DNA of 64,000 nt from Nesterenkonia sp. PF2B19 (GCF_001758425.2 NZ_MDSS02000010.1:26265-90264), one strand, 5' to 3'; counted from the first letter of the stretch, positions 45,847 through 54,951 are shown. Numbers and translations: made by a program. The notes: a model not told the origin generated them from the letters alone.

Positions 45847-46661
45847 CATCTGACCACCGAGCCGCCCAGGCAGAGCCGGCTGAGGTCCACCTGGCGATGA
45901 TGGACGCCGTCAGCTGGAGACGCTGGGCGACGCAGCCCGGCTCGACGGTGCTGATCCCCGTCGGAGCTCTGGAGCAGCATGGCCCGCACCTCCCCTTGGG
46001 GACCGACGCGCTGCTGGCGGACAGGATCGCCGCCGGGGTCGCCGAAGGGACCGCCATGCGTGTCGCTCCCGCGCTCACCTACGGGTATAAGTCTCAGCAG
46101 CGCTCCGGCGGCGGGGACCATCTGCCCGGCACCACCAGCCTTGACGCCACGTCGCTGATCGCCATGACCCGGGACCTCGCCAGGTCCTTTCTGCAGCAAG
46201 GGGTGGCCCACGTCGTCCTGGTCAATGGACACTATGAGAACTACCAGTTCCTCTACGAGGGGGTCGACCTCGCGCTCCGGGACCTGGGCGCAGGCCGCCG
46301 CGAGGACCAGGCGGCGCTGCTGCTCTCGTACTGGGACTATGTCTCAGCCACCACGCTGGAGACTGTCTACCCCGACGGGTTCCCGGGCTGGGACGTCGAG
46401 CACGGCGGTGTCCTCGAGACCTCACTGATGCTCCACATCGACCCTTCGAAGGTGCGCCTGGACCTCGCTCCGGACCATCCGGCGGCGCAGCTCCCGCGCT
46501 TCGACCGTCTGCCAGTGGTGGAAGCGCGGACCCCGGCCAGCGGATGCCTCTCCTCCCCCAGCGGATCCGATGCGGCGAAAGGTCGGCTGCTCTTCGACCA
46601 GGTGGTGGAGGCCCTCCGCACCGACCTCGTCGAGGAGCTGGCACTTCCGGACAGCAGATGA
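45843..46661 (+). CDS. crnA: creatininase (creatinine amidohydrolase)
   Basis: This 272-residue metalloenzyme interconverts creatinine and creatine. The metal and catalytic residues are in PVGALEQHGPHLPLGTDALL (Glu44, His46 and Asp55 by count) and VLVNGHYENYQF (His130 and Glu132). YGYKSQQRSGGGDHLPGTTSLD and GWDVEHGGVLETSLML are distinctive for true creatininases rather than other members of the family such as FAPy deformylase or MftE. The ATG at 45843 overlaps the BCCT stop as ATGA. Together with creatinase and SoxBDAG it completes creatinine breakdown to glycine. Confidence 0.95.
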   Translation: MTSDHRAAQAEPAEVHLAMMDAVSWRRWATQPGSTVLIPVGALEQHGPHLPLGTDALLADRIAAGVAEGTAMRVAPALTYGYKSQQRSGGGDHLPGTTSLDATSLIAMTRDLARSFLQQGVAHVVLVNGHYENYQFLYEGVDLALRDLGAGRREDQAALLLSYWDYVSATTLETVYPDGFPGWDVEHGGVLETSLMLHIDPSKVRLDLAPDHPAAQLPRFDRLPVVEARTPASGCLSSPSGSDAAKGRLLFDQVVEALRTDLVEELALPDSR

Positions 46662-46695
46662 CCAGCGCACTGCTGCGGAGTCGCCGACTGACTCC

Positions 46696-47329
46696 TCACC
46701 GACGGCGCCGCCGCAGCACCGCCAGCGGCACCCTCCACCGGTGCCGCAGCGCCAGCAGGCGCAGTCCGAACACCAGCAGCGCGACGGCGACGGCGCTGAT
46801 CGCGTGGAACAGGCCGGTCTCCAGCAGCAGCGCCAGTCGCCCCCGCACCCAGGAACGCGGGGGCGGCGTAGACGCCCTGGGGGTTGAAGATCTGCGGCAC
46901 CTCATTGGCGACGACGTCGCGCAGCGCCCCTCCGCCGACGGCGGTGGTGACGCCCAGCAGAACGACCGCCACCGGGTTCAGCCCCGCCTCATGGGCGATC
47001 GTCGCCCCCATGACGCAGAACAGGGACAGCCCGAGGGCGTCGAAGACCAGCAGCGTGCGCCGCAGTCGGTCCTCATGGATGAGTCGGATGAACACCGCCA
47101 GGACCGCGAGCACCACCGGCACCAGGTATTGCGGGGCCGCGAAGGCATTGGGGACCCCGATGTTCAGCACCAGATCCCGGATCACGCCGCCGCCAAGTCC
47201 GGCGAGGCTCGCCAGCAGCAGCGAACCCACCAGATCGAAGCCCTTGCGCACAGCCAGCAGCGCCCCGGAGACTGCGAAGGCGAAAGTGCCCACCAGCTCC
47301 AGGACGAGGACCACTGTGGTCATCGACAT
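46696..47329 (-). pseudogene. TRIC/YadS-type (UPF0126) membrane protein, one frameshift as sequenced
   Basis: The family consists of seven-helix membrane proteins with two repeats. The N-terminal repeat shows FAFAVSGALLAVRKGFDLVGSLLLASLAGLGGGVIRDLVL, and the second shows GVTTAVGGGALRDVVANEVPQIF; both have the GGG-x(2-3)-RD signature. The frame breaks after YAAPAFLGA, and the last helix continues in another frame as RLALLLETGLFHAISAVAVALL to the stop at 46696. Here one base too many in the C-run 46840-46844 fits best, and repair gives 210 residues. AGGA lies 8 nt before ATG 47329. Members may conduct cations or transport glycine; glycine would suit the neighbouring sarcosine pathway, but this is only suggestive. 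Confidence 0.85.
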
Positions 47330-47429
47330 CGCGGCTTTCCTCCTCGGTCGTCGCTCGAACCCTCACCAAGTCCGCAACCACAAGCCTGCCACGCGGGAGT
47401 CTCCTCCGACGCAGCGGGCAGAGCAGCCG

Positions 47430-48446
47430 TCAGACCTGGAAGGGGATGACCGCCAGGTCATCTGGCACGAGGAACTCTCCCGAGTACCCTTCAGCCGCCA
47501 CCCGCTCCCAGGCAATGGCACCGGAGCCGGGGACGAGGTGATGCAGCGCCAGACGCCGCGCCCCCGCCTCACGGGCCACGCGAACGGCATCGGCCACCGA
47601 GGTGTGGGACTTGTAGTGATGCGCCAAGGATGCACGCGACATCTCGTCGTCCTTGCCCCGGTACATCGACTCCATGAAGTCGAAATCGATGGCCTCGTGC
47701 AGTACCAGTCCGGCGTCCCGGCTCAGTCGAACCATATTCGGTGTGTACGTCGTGTCCCCCGAGACGCACACCGAGCCCTGGGCCGTGTCGAAGCGGAATG
47801 CGAAGGCCGGGGCGACAGGCGGATGCTGTACAAGGGTGGCCGTGACGACCACTGACTCGTCCCGGAAGATCTCGAAGCCGTTCGTCGCCGGCACCGGATT
47901 CTCATTGGGGTGGAACTCCAAGGAGCTGGGGATCTCGATGTCCTGCGCAGCAAAGATGTCGAGCGGCGACGGCCTGAGGGCATCGATGACCCGGTCGTTG
48001 AGGTCTGTCGCAGCGGCCTCCATCAGCCGCATGAACATCTCCGCAGTCCCTGGGGTGGGACTGTACGGAGCCACCGGACTGGGCGCGACGGCGGCCAGTG
48101 GAGACACCGGCGGCAGGGCGCCCCGGTCACCGGGACCTATGATCGGCACAGGTCGGCCGATCCTGTCCTGGAGCTCAAAGAGCCCGAACAGGGCCAGTGT
48201 GTTGAGGTCCACCGTGTGATCCGAGTGCAGGTGTGTGAGGAAGATGCCCTTGAGTCTGCTCATCTCGAGCCCTGCCCTCTCGATCTGGCGGCCGACACCG
48301 TGGCCGCAGTCCACCAGATAGAAGCCGTCGTCGACCACGATGGCCGTGGCAATGCCGGTGCGCGAAGAGTCCCGCCAGAACCGCGGCCCGCCGGCCGTGC
48401 CCAGTGTGATCACGTGGTGTCCACTCTGCTTCGTCAGTCCGCTCAC
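47430..48446 (-). CDS. MBL-fold metallohydrolase, RNase Z-like
   Basis: This 338-residue metallo-beta-lactamase-fold protein has ITLGTAGGPRFWRDSSRTGIA as first strands, the metal motif FLTHLHSDHTVDLNTLALFG near residue 77, SVCVSGDTTYTP and LHEAIDFDFM, and a late His in HYKSHTS. It looks like the arylsulfatase/RNase Z-like branch that includes hydrolases of small esters and lactones. The GTG at 48446 is preferred (GAGGAG upstream, start 10 residues before the first strand) over GTG at 48485. It is divergent from a LysR gene and a transporter cluster, so it is probably the catabolic enzyme of that unit. The substrate is unknown. Confidence 0.85.
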   Translation of the reverse strand: MSGLTKQSGHHVITLGTAGGPRFWRDSSRTGIATAIVVDDGFYLVDCGHGVGRQIERAGLEMSRLKGIFLTHLHSDHTVDLNTLALFGLFELQDRIGRPVPIIGPGDRGALPPVSPLAAVAPSPVAPYSPTPGTAEMFMRLMEAAATDLNDRVIDALRPSPLDIFAAQDIEIPSSLEFHPNENPVPATNGFEIFRDESVVVTATLVQHPPVAPAFAFRFDTAQGSVCVSGDTTYTPNMVRLSRDAGLVLHEAIDFDFMESMYRGKDDEMSRASLAHHYKSHTSVADAVRVAREAGARRLALHHLVPGSGAIAWERVAAEGYSGEFLVPDDLAVIPFQV

Positions 48447-48539
48447 GGGTCTCCGCTCCTCACTGTCCGCTTGGCGCCTGCTCACGCCCGTCTCGTGGAT
48501 CCAGTCTGCTCGGGCTGCCCCATAGTGGAAAGCGAATTT

Positions 48540-48555
48540 AAGTCATGGCAGACTT
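48540..48555. promoter_or_regulatory. inverted repeat in LysR/MBL intergenic region
   Basis: AAGTC, 6-bp spacer, GACTT lies 49 bp upstream of the LysR ATG and 93 bp upstream of the MBL start. It is the only clear dyad in the region and is set where a LysR protein would bind, in an AT-rich patch with two similar TTAAGT motifs. Confidence 0.5.
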
Positions 48556-48604
48556 CGACGCAGATTAAGTTCATGCTCAACTCGCCACGCCTCGAGGAGA
48601 CACG

Positions 48605-49501
48605 ATGCCGGAGATCACCCTTCGTCAACTGGAGTACTTCCTCGCCGTGGTTGACCACGGCTCGATCAGCGCCGCAGCCCGGCAGCTGCACATCAGCCAG
48701 GCGGCCATCTCTGTGGCGATCCGGCAGCTGGAGAAGGGCCTGGACGCAGAGCTGCTGAACCGAGCTCCGGCACGTCGCGCCCAACCCACACCTGCCGGCC
48801 AGGCCCTGCTGCCCCATGCCCGGCGGGCCGCCACAGCCATCTCTGATGCATCAGAGGCTGTCAGCAACGACCATTCCGAGATTCGCGGCACGCTGCGCGT
48901 CGTCAGTTCAATGACTGTGTCACCGCACGTGCTTCCTCGACTCGTGTCACATTTCGCTGCGGAGCATCCCGCGGTGGACGTGACCATCGCGGAGGCCACC
49001 GTTCCCGAGATCCATCAGATGCTGCGGAGCGGACAGGCCGACTTGGGGTTCGCCTATGCACGCCAGTCAGCAGAGGATCTCGACGAGACGCGGATCGGCA
49101 CGAATCAGCATCACGTGATGCTCCCTGCGGAGCACCCGCTCGCCGATCGTCCCGGCATTCAGCTTCGCGAACTCATCCAGGAGCCCATGATCATGGTGGA
49201 CATTCCGCCGAGCGTCGAACGCGTCACCCAGATCATCATGGACCTTGGGCTGCAGCCCCGCGTCCAGTGGTCGTCGTCGAACTTCGAGACGGTCCGGTCT
49301 CTCGTGGGGCACGGACTCGGCTGGGCGTTCGTGAATGTGACTCCTCAGACGGACATCACCTATGACGGCCTGAAGGTGTCCTACGTGCCGATCCTCGACG
49401 ACATCCCAGCGAATCCCATCATCGCGCTCACCGCTCCCTCCGAAGAGCTGCCTGCCCGCGTGCGAGAGGCGCTGCGGCACCTTCAGGACCAGATGGTCTG
49501 A
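48605..49501 (+). CDS. LysR family transcriptional regulator (Tct island)
   Basis: This 298-residue regulator has an HTH at residues 1-60 (LEYFLAVVDHGSISAAARQLHISQAAISVAIRQLEKGL) followed by the LysR effector-binding domain. GAGGAG lies 5 nt before ATG 48605. It lies between the divergent MBL hydrolase and the convergent tctA gene (2-bp gap). LysR proteins next to tripartite tricarboxylate transporters commonly respond to the transported acid, so control of both neighbours is likely. Confidence 0.9.
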   Translation: MPEITLRQLEYFLAVVDHGSISAAARQLHISQAAISVAIRQLEKGLDAELLNRAPARRAQPTPAGQALLPHARRAATAISDASEAVSNDHSEIRGTLRVVSSMTVSPHVLPRLVSHFAAEHPAVDVTIAEATVPEIHQMLRSGQADLGFAYARQSAEDLDETRIGTNQHHVMLPAEHPLADRPGIQLRELIQEPMIMVDIPPSVERVTQIIMDLGLQPRVQWSSSNFETVRSLVGHGLGWAFVNVTPQTDITYDGLKVSYVPILDDIPANPIIALTAPSEELPARVREALRHLQDQMV

Positions 49502-49503
49502 CG

Positions 49504-51138
49504 TCAGGCGTCGTGTCGAGGATCGGTTCCCGGATGACGCGGCGTGTCACCCTCTTCAACTGGCTCGCCCTCTGACCCCGGGCGGGCTCCTGAGTCGGAC
49601 TCGGCAACCACACCCTCCGCACGCTCGGCCTCCCGAAACTGGTCGATGGTGGGGCGCATGTTCTTCCGGCGGGAGTCCGCCACGGTCCAGATGATCACCG
49701 CGAGAAGCAGCGACATCAGCACCAGGGGGATCGGGCGGGTCAGGAAGATCATGAACGATCCGTCCGAGAGCACCATTGAACGCCGGAAATGCTCCTCCAG
49801 CAGCGGTCCCAGGATGAACCCCAGGACGAAGGGTCCCAGCCCGAAGTTGAAAGTGCGCAGCACGTAACCGACGATGCCGAAGATCACCGCAAGCAGCACG
49901 TCAAACATCGAGTTCCGGACCGAGTACACGCCGGCCACGGCGACCATCAGGATGATCGGAGCCATGATTCCGCCCGGGATGCGCAGGAGTCTCACAAAGA
50001 GGCCGATCAGCGGCAGGTTGAGGATCAGCAGCAGGATGTTGCCGACGTACATGGAGGCGATGACGCCCCAGAAGACGTCCGGGTACTCATCGATGAGCTG
50101 TGGTCCTGGCGTGATGTTGTGCAGCAGCAACGCACCGAAGATCAGGGCGAGCACCGGATTCGGCGGCACGCCCAGGGTCAACAGCGGGAGGAAGGAGGAG
50201 TTCGAGGAGGAGTTGTCGGCGGTCTCCGTGGCAGCCAGGCCGTCCATGGCACCTTTGCCGAACTTCTCCGGATGGCGGGAGAACCGCCGCTCGGCCCCAT
50301 AGGCCACCACCGCGGAGATCGTGCCCCCTCCTCCTGGGATGATGCCGATGAAGAATCCGATGATCGAGGACCGCAGGATCGCCATCCGGGTCATCAGCCA
50401 GTCCGCGCGCGTTGGGAGGACCCTACCGATCGCCGATCGGGCCAGACCGCCGTAGAAGCCCTGCTGTGCGTTGTACAGGATCTCGCCGATCCCGAACAGC
50501 CCCACTGCTACGGCGACGATGCTGACACCGGCCGTCAGCTCGAAACTGCCATAGGTCAGCCGTGGATCAGCCGTGGTGGGATCCAACCCGACAGTGGCGA
50601 CGATCACCCCCAGCGCGGCCGAGACGATCGCCTTGACCTTCGACCCCGAGCCGAGGAACACGATCATGAGCAACCCCATCGCGGCCAGGACAAACATGTC
50701 CGGGCTTCCGACCGACTTGGCCACCCCGGCCAACGTCGGAGCAAGGAAGGACAACCCGATGATGGCCACCGTGCCCCCGAGGAACGAACCGATCGCCGTG
50801 ATCCCCAGCGCAGGTCCGGCACGGCCTTGCTGAGCCAGCGGATATCCGTCGAACGTGGTCACCACCGCAGAGGCGTCACCCGGCAGACGCAGCAGGATAG
50901 CGGGGATCCGACCCCCGTACATGGATCCGTAGTAGATCCCGGCGAGCATCATCACGGCACCGGCGGGGTCGAGCGAGAAGGTCAGAGGGAGCAGCAGTGC
51001 GATGGTCGCCACCGGCCCGAGCCCCGGGATCAGGCCGATCAGTGTGCCCACCGTGACGCCGATGAGGACGAAGAGCAGATTCTCGGGCTGGAACGCCACG
51101 CTGAATCCGTGCCCCAGCCCCGCGAGGATGTCGGTCAT
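49504..51138 (-). CDS. tctA: tripartite tricarboxylate transporter permease TctA
   Basis: This 544-residue membrane protein has about 12 helices and the two TctA glycine-rich hairpins. TVGTLIGLIPGLGPVATIALLLPLTF is near residue 30, and GFFIGIIPGGGGTISAVVAYGAERRFS is in the middle. TADNSSSNSSFLPLLTLGVPPNPVLALIFGALLLHNITPGP follows. The start at ATG 51138 has a weak ribosome site. The last 50 residues are hydrophilic and acidic. It is the large membrane subunit for uptake of carboxylates with the lipoprotein TctC and small subunit TctB encoded just upstream. Confidence 0.93.
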   Translation of the reverse strand: MTDILAGLGHGFSVAFQPENLLFVLIGVTVGTLIGLIPGLGPVATIALLLPLTFSLDPAGAVMMLAGIYYGSMYGGRIPAILLRLPGDASAVVTTFDGYPLAQQGRAGPALGITAIGSFLGGTVAIIGLSFLAPTLAGVAKSVGSPDMFVLAAMGLLMIVFLGSGSKVKAIVSAALGVIVATVGLDPTTADPRLTYGSFELTAGVSIVAVAVGLFGIGEILYNAQQGFYGGLARSAIGRVLPTRADWLMTRMAILRSSIIGFFIGIIPGGGGTISAVVAYGAERRFSRHPEKFGKGAMDGLAATETADNSSSNSSFLPLLTLGVPPNPVLALIFGALLLHNITPGPQLIDEYPDVFWGVIASMYVGNILLLILNLPLIGLFVRLLRIPGGIMAPIILMVAVAGVYSVRNSMFDVLLAVIFGIVGYVLRTFNFGLGPFVLGFILGPLLEEHFRRSMVLSDGSFMIFLTRPIPLVLMSLLLAVIIWTVADSRRKNMRPTIDQFREAERAEGVVAESDSGARPGSEGEPVEEGDTPRHPGTDPRHDA

Positions 51139-51164
51139 GGGAAAAGTCGCTTCTCTCAGGTGGA

Positions 51165-51686
51165 TCAGAACGGACGGAGGTTGACCCCGAGGGCCAGGGC
51201 GAAGAGCGCGTAGACGGCGGCGGGTGCGATCACAGCGATCAGGATCGACGTCCGCCACCTCATGCGTGCCACGAAGCGCGCCACGATCAACATCACGGGT
51301 GCCCCCGCCCCGATCAGGCCCAGCCAGTCATAGGCGGGGACGAAGAGCAGGAGCGGGCCGGCCACGAGGGCGACCCGGGTCAGCTCAGACCGATTCGGCG
51401 GATGGAACCGGTGCCGGGTGGCCAGCAGCAGCGGAATGGCCGCCACCACCAGCATCGCGTTGAGGAAGGGCCAGAGGCCCGGACCCGGCCTGGCGATGGA
51501 GCCAAGGCCCAGTTGGACCGCGGGGATGATGACGACGGCGGCCAGGGCAGCCAGAACCACCGGCGACCACCAGTCGACGGGTCCGGGTTCATCCAGCTGA
51601 GGAGTCCCCTCAAAGTCATCGAGGTGCTCGCGCAGGGGCTCCTGCTCCCGTGCGGGCTGAGAGTTCCGCATCGCCATCGGACTCAC
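51165..51686 (-). CDS. tctB: tripartite tricarboxylate transporter small subunit TctB
   Basis: This 173-residue protein has a hydrophilic N-terminal 40 residues and then four hydrophobic segments. PGPGLWPFLNAMLVVAAIPLLLATR is the usual TctB central motif, and it ends in ALFALALGVNLRPF. The GTG at 51686 overlaps the tctC stop as GTGA and has TTGAGG upstream; ATG 51677 is the alternative. It is the low-conservation membrane partner of TctA, encoded 26 bp before it. Confidence 0.88.
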   Translation of the reverse strand: MSPMAMRNSQPAREQEPLREHLDDFEGTPQLDEPGPVDWWSPVVLAALAAVVIIPAVQLGLGSIARPGPGLWPFLNAMLVVAAIPLLLATRHRFHPPNRSELTRVALVAGPLLLFVPAYDWLGLIGAGAPVMLIVARFVARMRWRTSILIAVIAPAAVYALFALALGVNLRPF

Positions 51687-52660
51687 GGAACCTCAAGGCC
51701 CAGATCCTCGAACAGCGACCGGAACCGTTCCAGCTCAGTCGGCATGTACTCGCTGAACCAGGCTTCTCCCTCCACATCTGGGACCGCACCGCCGGACTGC
51801 TCCACGAACTCCACGAACTCGTCGGATTCGACGACAGCGGTCGACGCCGCGGCCAGCACGTCGTAGACCTCCTGGGGCGTATCGGCCGGCACCACGAGGG
51901 CCTGGGAACCGGCCGTCTGAAGCTCTTCGAACCCCAACTCGCCGAGTGTCGGGACCTCCTCATCGAGAGCGTCGGGGAGGTAGTCGGTGCTGATGGCCAG
52001 GATGCGAAGCTCCCCGGACCGGACTCGTGGCAGGGCGCTGGTGATGTCCTGGACGCCCCAGTCGACATCACCATTGACGAGCGCGGGCAAGGCAGGGGCG
52101 CCGCCTGGGAAGGTCGCCACCTCCGCGTCCAGGCCGTAACCCTGGACGATGCCCTCTCCGATCAGGTGAGTCTGGTGGCCCTCACCGAAGGCCGAGTACG
52201 TCATCCGGTCGTCGACGTCTTCAAGGTCCTCGAAACTCTCGATCGGCGAGTCATCGGGGACCACGATCACGAACGCGTTCTCAGCGACGGCTTCCACGGA
52301 TCGGAAGTCCTCGATGCCGTAGGAGACGTCCTGCTGAAGCAGCACCGACGTGAAGGCACCGGTCGGGGCGAAGAGCAGCGTGTGACCGTCGGCGCCAGCA
52401 TTCGCAGCCTCCGTCGCGGCGATGGCGCCGCCTCCGCCTTCCCGGTTGACCACCAGCACGTTCGCATCGAGCTCGGCCTCAAGCCCCTCGGCGAACTTGC
52501 GAGCAGTGGCGTCGTTGTGGCCCCCCGCCGCGAAGCCGACGAGAAGCTCCACGTTCTGGGAGGGGAAGTCAGAGCCGTCTCCGCCCTGCGGCCCGCAGGC
52601 CGTCACGACCAGCATGGTCAGAACCGCCCAGGGGGCGAAGAGTGCGCTGCGGGTCCTCAT
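51683..52660 (-). CDS. tctC: tripartite tricarboxylate transporter substrate-binding lipoprotein TctC
   Basis: This 325-residue receptor has a lipoprotein signal (AVLTMLVVTACGP, lipobox VTAC). The Bug/TctC features are VELLVGFAAGGHNDATARKFAEGLE (P-loop-like first helix), VVNREGGGGAIAATEAANAGADGHTLLFAPTG and PALVNGDVDWGVQDITSALPRVRSG. GGAGG lies 5 nt before ATG 52660. Ligands of this family are mono- to tricarboxylates and are not predictable here; the MBL hydrolase suggests that an ester or lactone product is used. The mature protein is very acidic. Confidence 0.92.
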   Translation of the reverse strand: MRTRSALFAPWAVLTMLVVTACGPQGGDGSDFPSQNVELLVGFAAGGHNDATARKFAEGLEAELDANVLVVNREGGGGAIAATEAANAGADGHTLLFAPTGAFTSVLLQQDVSYGIEDFRSVEAVAENAFVIVVPDDSPIESFEDLEDVDDRMTYSAFGEGHQTHLIGEGIVQGYGLDAEVATFPGGAPALPALVNGDVDWGVQDITSALPRVRSGELRILAISTDYLPDALDEEVPTLGELGFEELQTAGSQALVVPADTPQEVYDVLAAASTAVVESDEFVEFVEQSGGAVPDVEGEAWFSEYMPTELERFRSLFEDLGLEVP

Positions 52661-52701
52661 CTTGTCCTCCACGGGTCATCGGTGCAGAAGTGTGGTGCAC
52701 T

Positions 52702-52730
52702 TCATAATGACAGTGGATGGGACATCACAA
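52702..52730 (-). promoter_or_regulatory. candidate promoter of tctCBA and LysR-type dyads
   Basis: On the minus strand TTGTGA (52730-52725), a 17-bp spacer and TTATGA (52707-52702) lie 42 bp before tctC. The surrounding 52690-52770 is markedly AT-rich and holds dyads ATAA-N5-TTAT (52735-52747) and AACGAT/ATCGTT (52731 and 52762). These are plausible LysR contacts, but none matches the dyad near 48540. Confidence 0.4.
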
Positions 52731-52819
52731 AACGATAAGTTGATTATGAATGACCCTATGGATCGTTATGTCTAGCAGCTCGGTCCCCGTCAAGTTCACC
52801 GCTAGACAGGCCGCCCCGC

Positions 52820-53475
52820 TCAGCTGCGGCGGGCCTGACGTTCGCGGTGCTGATCCCGGCTGGTCTGGGCGTGCTCGACCACCAGCCGCTCCAGCAGCTC
52901 CTCGTTCCGGGAGGCGAGCGCCTCGAACAGGCCGCGGTGCTCCTGGGTGACCACCAGCAGGTCATCATGCTGGCTGAGCATCCAGCGGACCCGGCTCTGG
53001 ATGGTGCCCCACAGCTCTTGGAGGTGGGTGTTGTCAGCCAGTTCCACCACGGTGGAGTGGAAGGCGGCTGCGGCACGGTGGGCGGTGACGGCGTCGCCGG
53101 CCTGGGCCGCGGCCTCCCCGTTGACCAGGACACGCTCGAGGCGCGCCAGTCCCGCATCGTCGTGGCGCCGGGCGGCCGAGGTGAAGGCCAGCGTGTCCAG
53201 GGAGGTGCGCACCTCCTCGAGCTCGCGCACATCACGTTCCGTGAACTCACGCACGATGGCCCAGGTCCGGGGCCGGGGCGTGATGAGACCCTCGGCGGCC
53301 AGCAGGCGCAGACCCTCGCGGACGGGCACCCGGCTCACGCCGAGCTCGGCGGCCAGCTCACGCTCGACGAGCCTGCTGCCGGGCAGGCGCTCACGTCGAT
53401 GATCTGCTCGCGCAGCCGGGTGGCCACGCGCGTCGTCTCGGACTCTCTGTTCTCTGGCTCGGCCATAGGTCTCAT
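52820..53475 (-). pseudogene. GntR family regulator, FCD type, one frameshift as sequenced
   Basis: The frame from ATG 53475 (GGAG 7 nt upstream) reads MRPMAEPENRESETTRVATRLREQIID and then breaks. One missing G near 53394 restores GERLPGSRLVERELAAELGVSRVPVREGLRLLAAEGLI, a GntR winged HTH. This is followed by the FCD domain (VRTSLDTLAFTSAAR, AHRAAAAFHSTVVELADNTHLQELW), giving 218 residues. As sequenced the C-terminal part appears fused to the upstream MFS frame, which is an artefact. It overlaps the end of the MFS gene by about 85 bp. It is the probable reader of the TGGTATACCA elements at 54829 and 57885. Confidence 0.85.
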
Positions 53476-54783
53476 TGTTCCACTCCGCGTCTGCTGGGCC
53501 CGCCTCGGGAATGCTCGTCTCCGCGCTGCCCGTCTCCGCATCGGCCGCCTCCTGCGACTCGCCCGGCGGCGGCCCGTCGGGCGCCACCTCATCATCCAGA
53601 GACTCGGGCGAGGAGGCCCACCAGGCGACGACGGCCATCGCCAGGGCCAGCACGATGAGCCCCACCAGCGGCACGGTCCAGGTGCCGGTGCGCTCCAGGA
53701 CCACGCCGATGGCCAGAGGGCCGAGGGCGGCGAAGACGTAGCCGCCGGACTGGATGAAGCCGGAGGCCCGCGCGGTGAACTCCGGATCCCGGGTGCGGGC
53801 GGTGATCAGCGCCAGCGCCGAGGGGAAGGAGAACCCGCCGATGGCCAGGCAGATCGCCCACAGCCATGGGGTGGTGGTGGGGGCGACCAGCAGACCGGTG
53901 TAGCCGACGGCGGAGATCAGGCCGTAGCCGATGAGCACGCTGCGCACATGCCAGCGGCGCACCACGATCTGGGGGGCGATGAAGCCGCCCGGGATGCCTC
54001 CGGCGACGATGATCGCGACCATGGCGCCGGCGGCGACAGGGTCCAGGCCGGCGTCGCGGTAGATCCGGGCCAGCCAGCCGAAGTGCGTATAGGCGTGGAG
54101 GGACTGCAGCCCGAAGTAGAGCAGCAGGATCCAGGCCCCGGACGACGCGGTGATGCGGCCGACCGCCCCGGAGGCGCCGCGGTTCTGGGTGGAGGCGGCC
54201 GGGACGCCGCCCAGGCGCCGCAGGGCGGCCCAGGCGATGAGGGCGACCAGCGGCAGTCCGGCCCACACCCCCAGACCCAAGCGCCACCCGCCGACGTGCT
54301 CGGCCAGGGGTGCGGTGAGCAGGCTGGGACGGAGGCGCCGAGCCCCAGTCCCACCATGAAGACGGTCACCGAGACGGCCTGGCGTTCGGGGAAACGCGCT
54401 TTGGCGAAGACGGGCAGCACCACGTTGCCCATCGCCATGCCGGCGAGTGAGAGCGTGGTGAACGCCGCGAAGCCCCACCAGCTGTCCACCAGCACCCGCA
54501 AGCCCAGCCCGGTGCCGATGGCCGCCGCACAGATGGCCAGGGACCAGAACAGACCCAGCCGACGCAGCAGCAGGAAGGAGATCGCCCCGAAGACCACGAA
54601 GGCGGCTCCGGGCAGCGCGGTGAGCAGTCCGGACTGCCACCCCTGCAGCGCGAAGGCAGCTTCGACCTCGGCCAGCACGGGGCCCAGCGACGTCGCGGCG
54701 GGACGCAGGCACACGGCCAGCAGCGCCAGGGCCAGGACGGCCAGGGCCGTCGCGCCCCGTCCGGGTTGCGCGTCAGTTCTCAT
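53391..54783 (-). pseudogene. MFS transporter, CynX/NimT-like, frameshift as sequenced
   Basis: This 12-helix transporter starts at ATG 54783 (AGGAGG 5 nt upstream). ALLAVCLRPAATSLGPVLAEVE in helix 1 is typical of the CynX/NimT group, which exports or imports cyanate and nitroimidazole-like compounds in name members. The frame breaks in a G/C run at 54326-54328 after GLGLGASVP and resumes as SLLTAPLAEHVGGWRLGLG. The later half runs to WWASSPESLDDEVAPDG with an acidic tail. If the missing base near 53394 is restored, the MFS frame meets TGA at 53391-53393, so the protein ends there at 464 residues. Confidence 0.82.
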
Positions 54784-54828
54784 GCCCGCCTCCTGATCCT
54801 GTCACCTCAATATCGTGCCACTCCTGTT

Positions 54829-54838
54829 TGGTATACCA
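54829..54838. promoter_or_regulatory. GntR operator 1 of amidohydrolase island
   Basis: TGGTATACCA, a perfect 10-bp palindrome, lies between the divergent MFS/GntR genes (45 bp from the MFS start) and the first amidohydrolase gene. The same core occurs at 57885 before the DUF3100 gene. A CATAAT at 54837-54842 overlaps it and could be the -10 for the plus strand. Confidence 0.7.
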
Positions 54839-54951
54839 TAATACGTGGACGTGATTTCTCCCACTCCCTCGGCAGGTCGCCCGAGACTGACCCTGTCAGC
54901 TCCACCGACGCCGTCGACGCCCGACATCACCGACCATCCAGGAGACAGCGG

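Noticed and set aside
52820..54712. MFS-GntR fusion protein
   Set aside because: Product of one missing base near 53394. Repair restores the GntR HTH and an MFS stop codon together.
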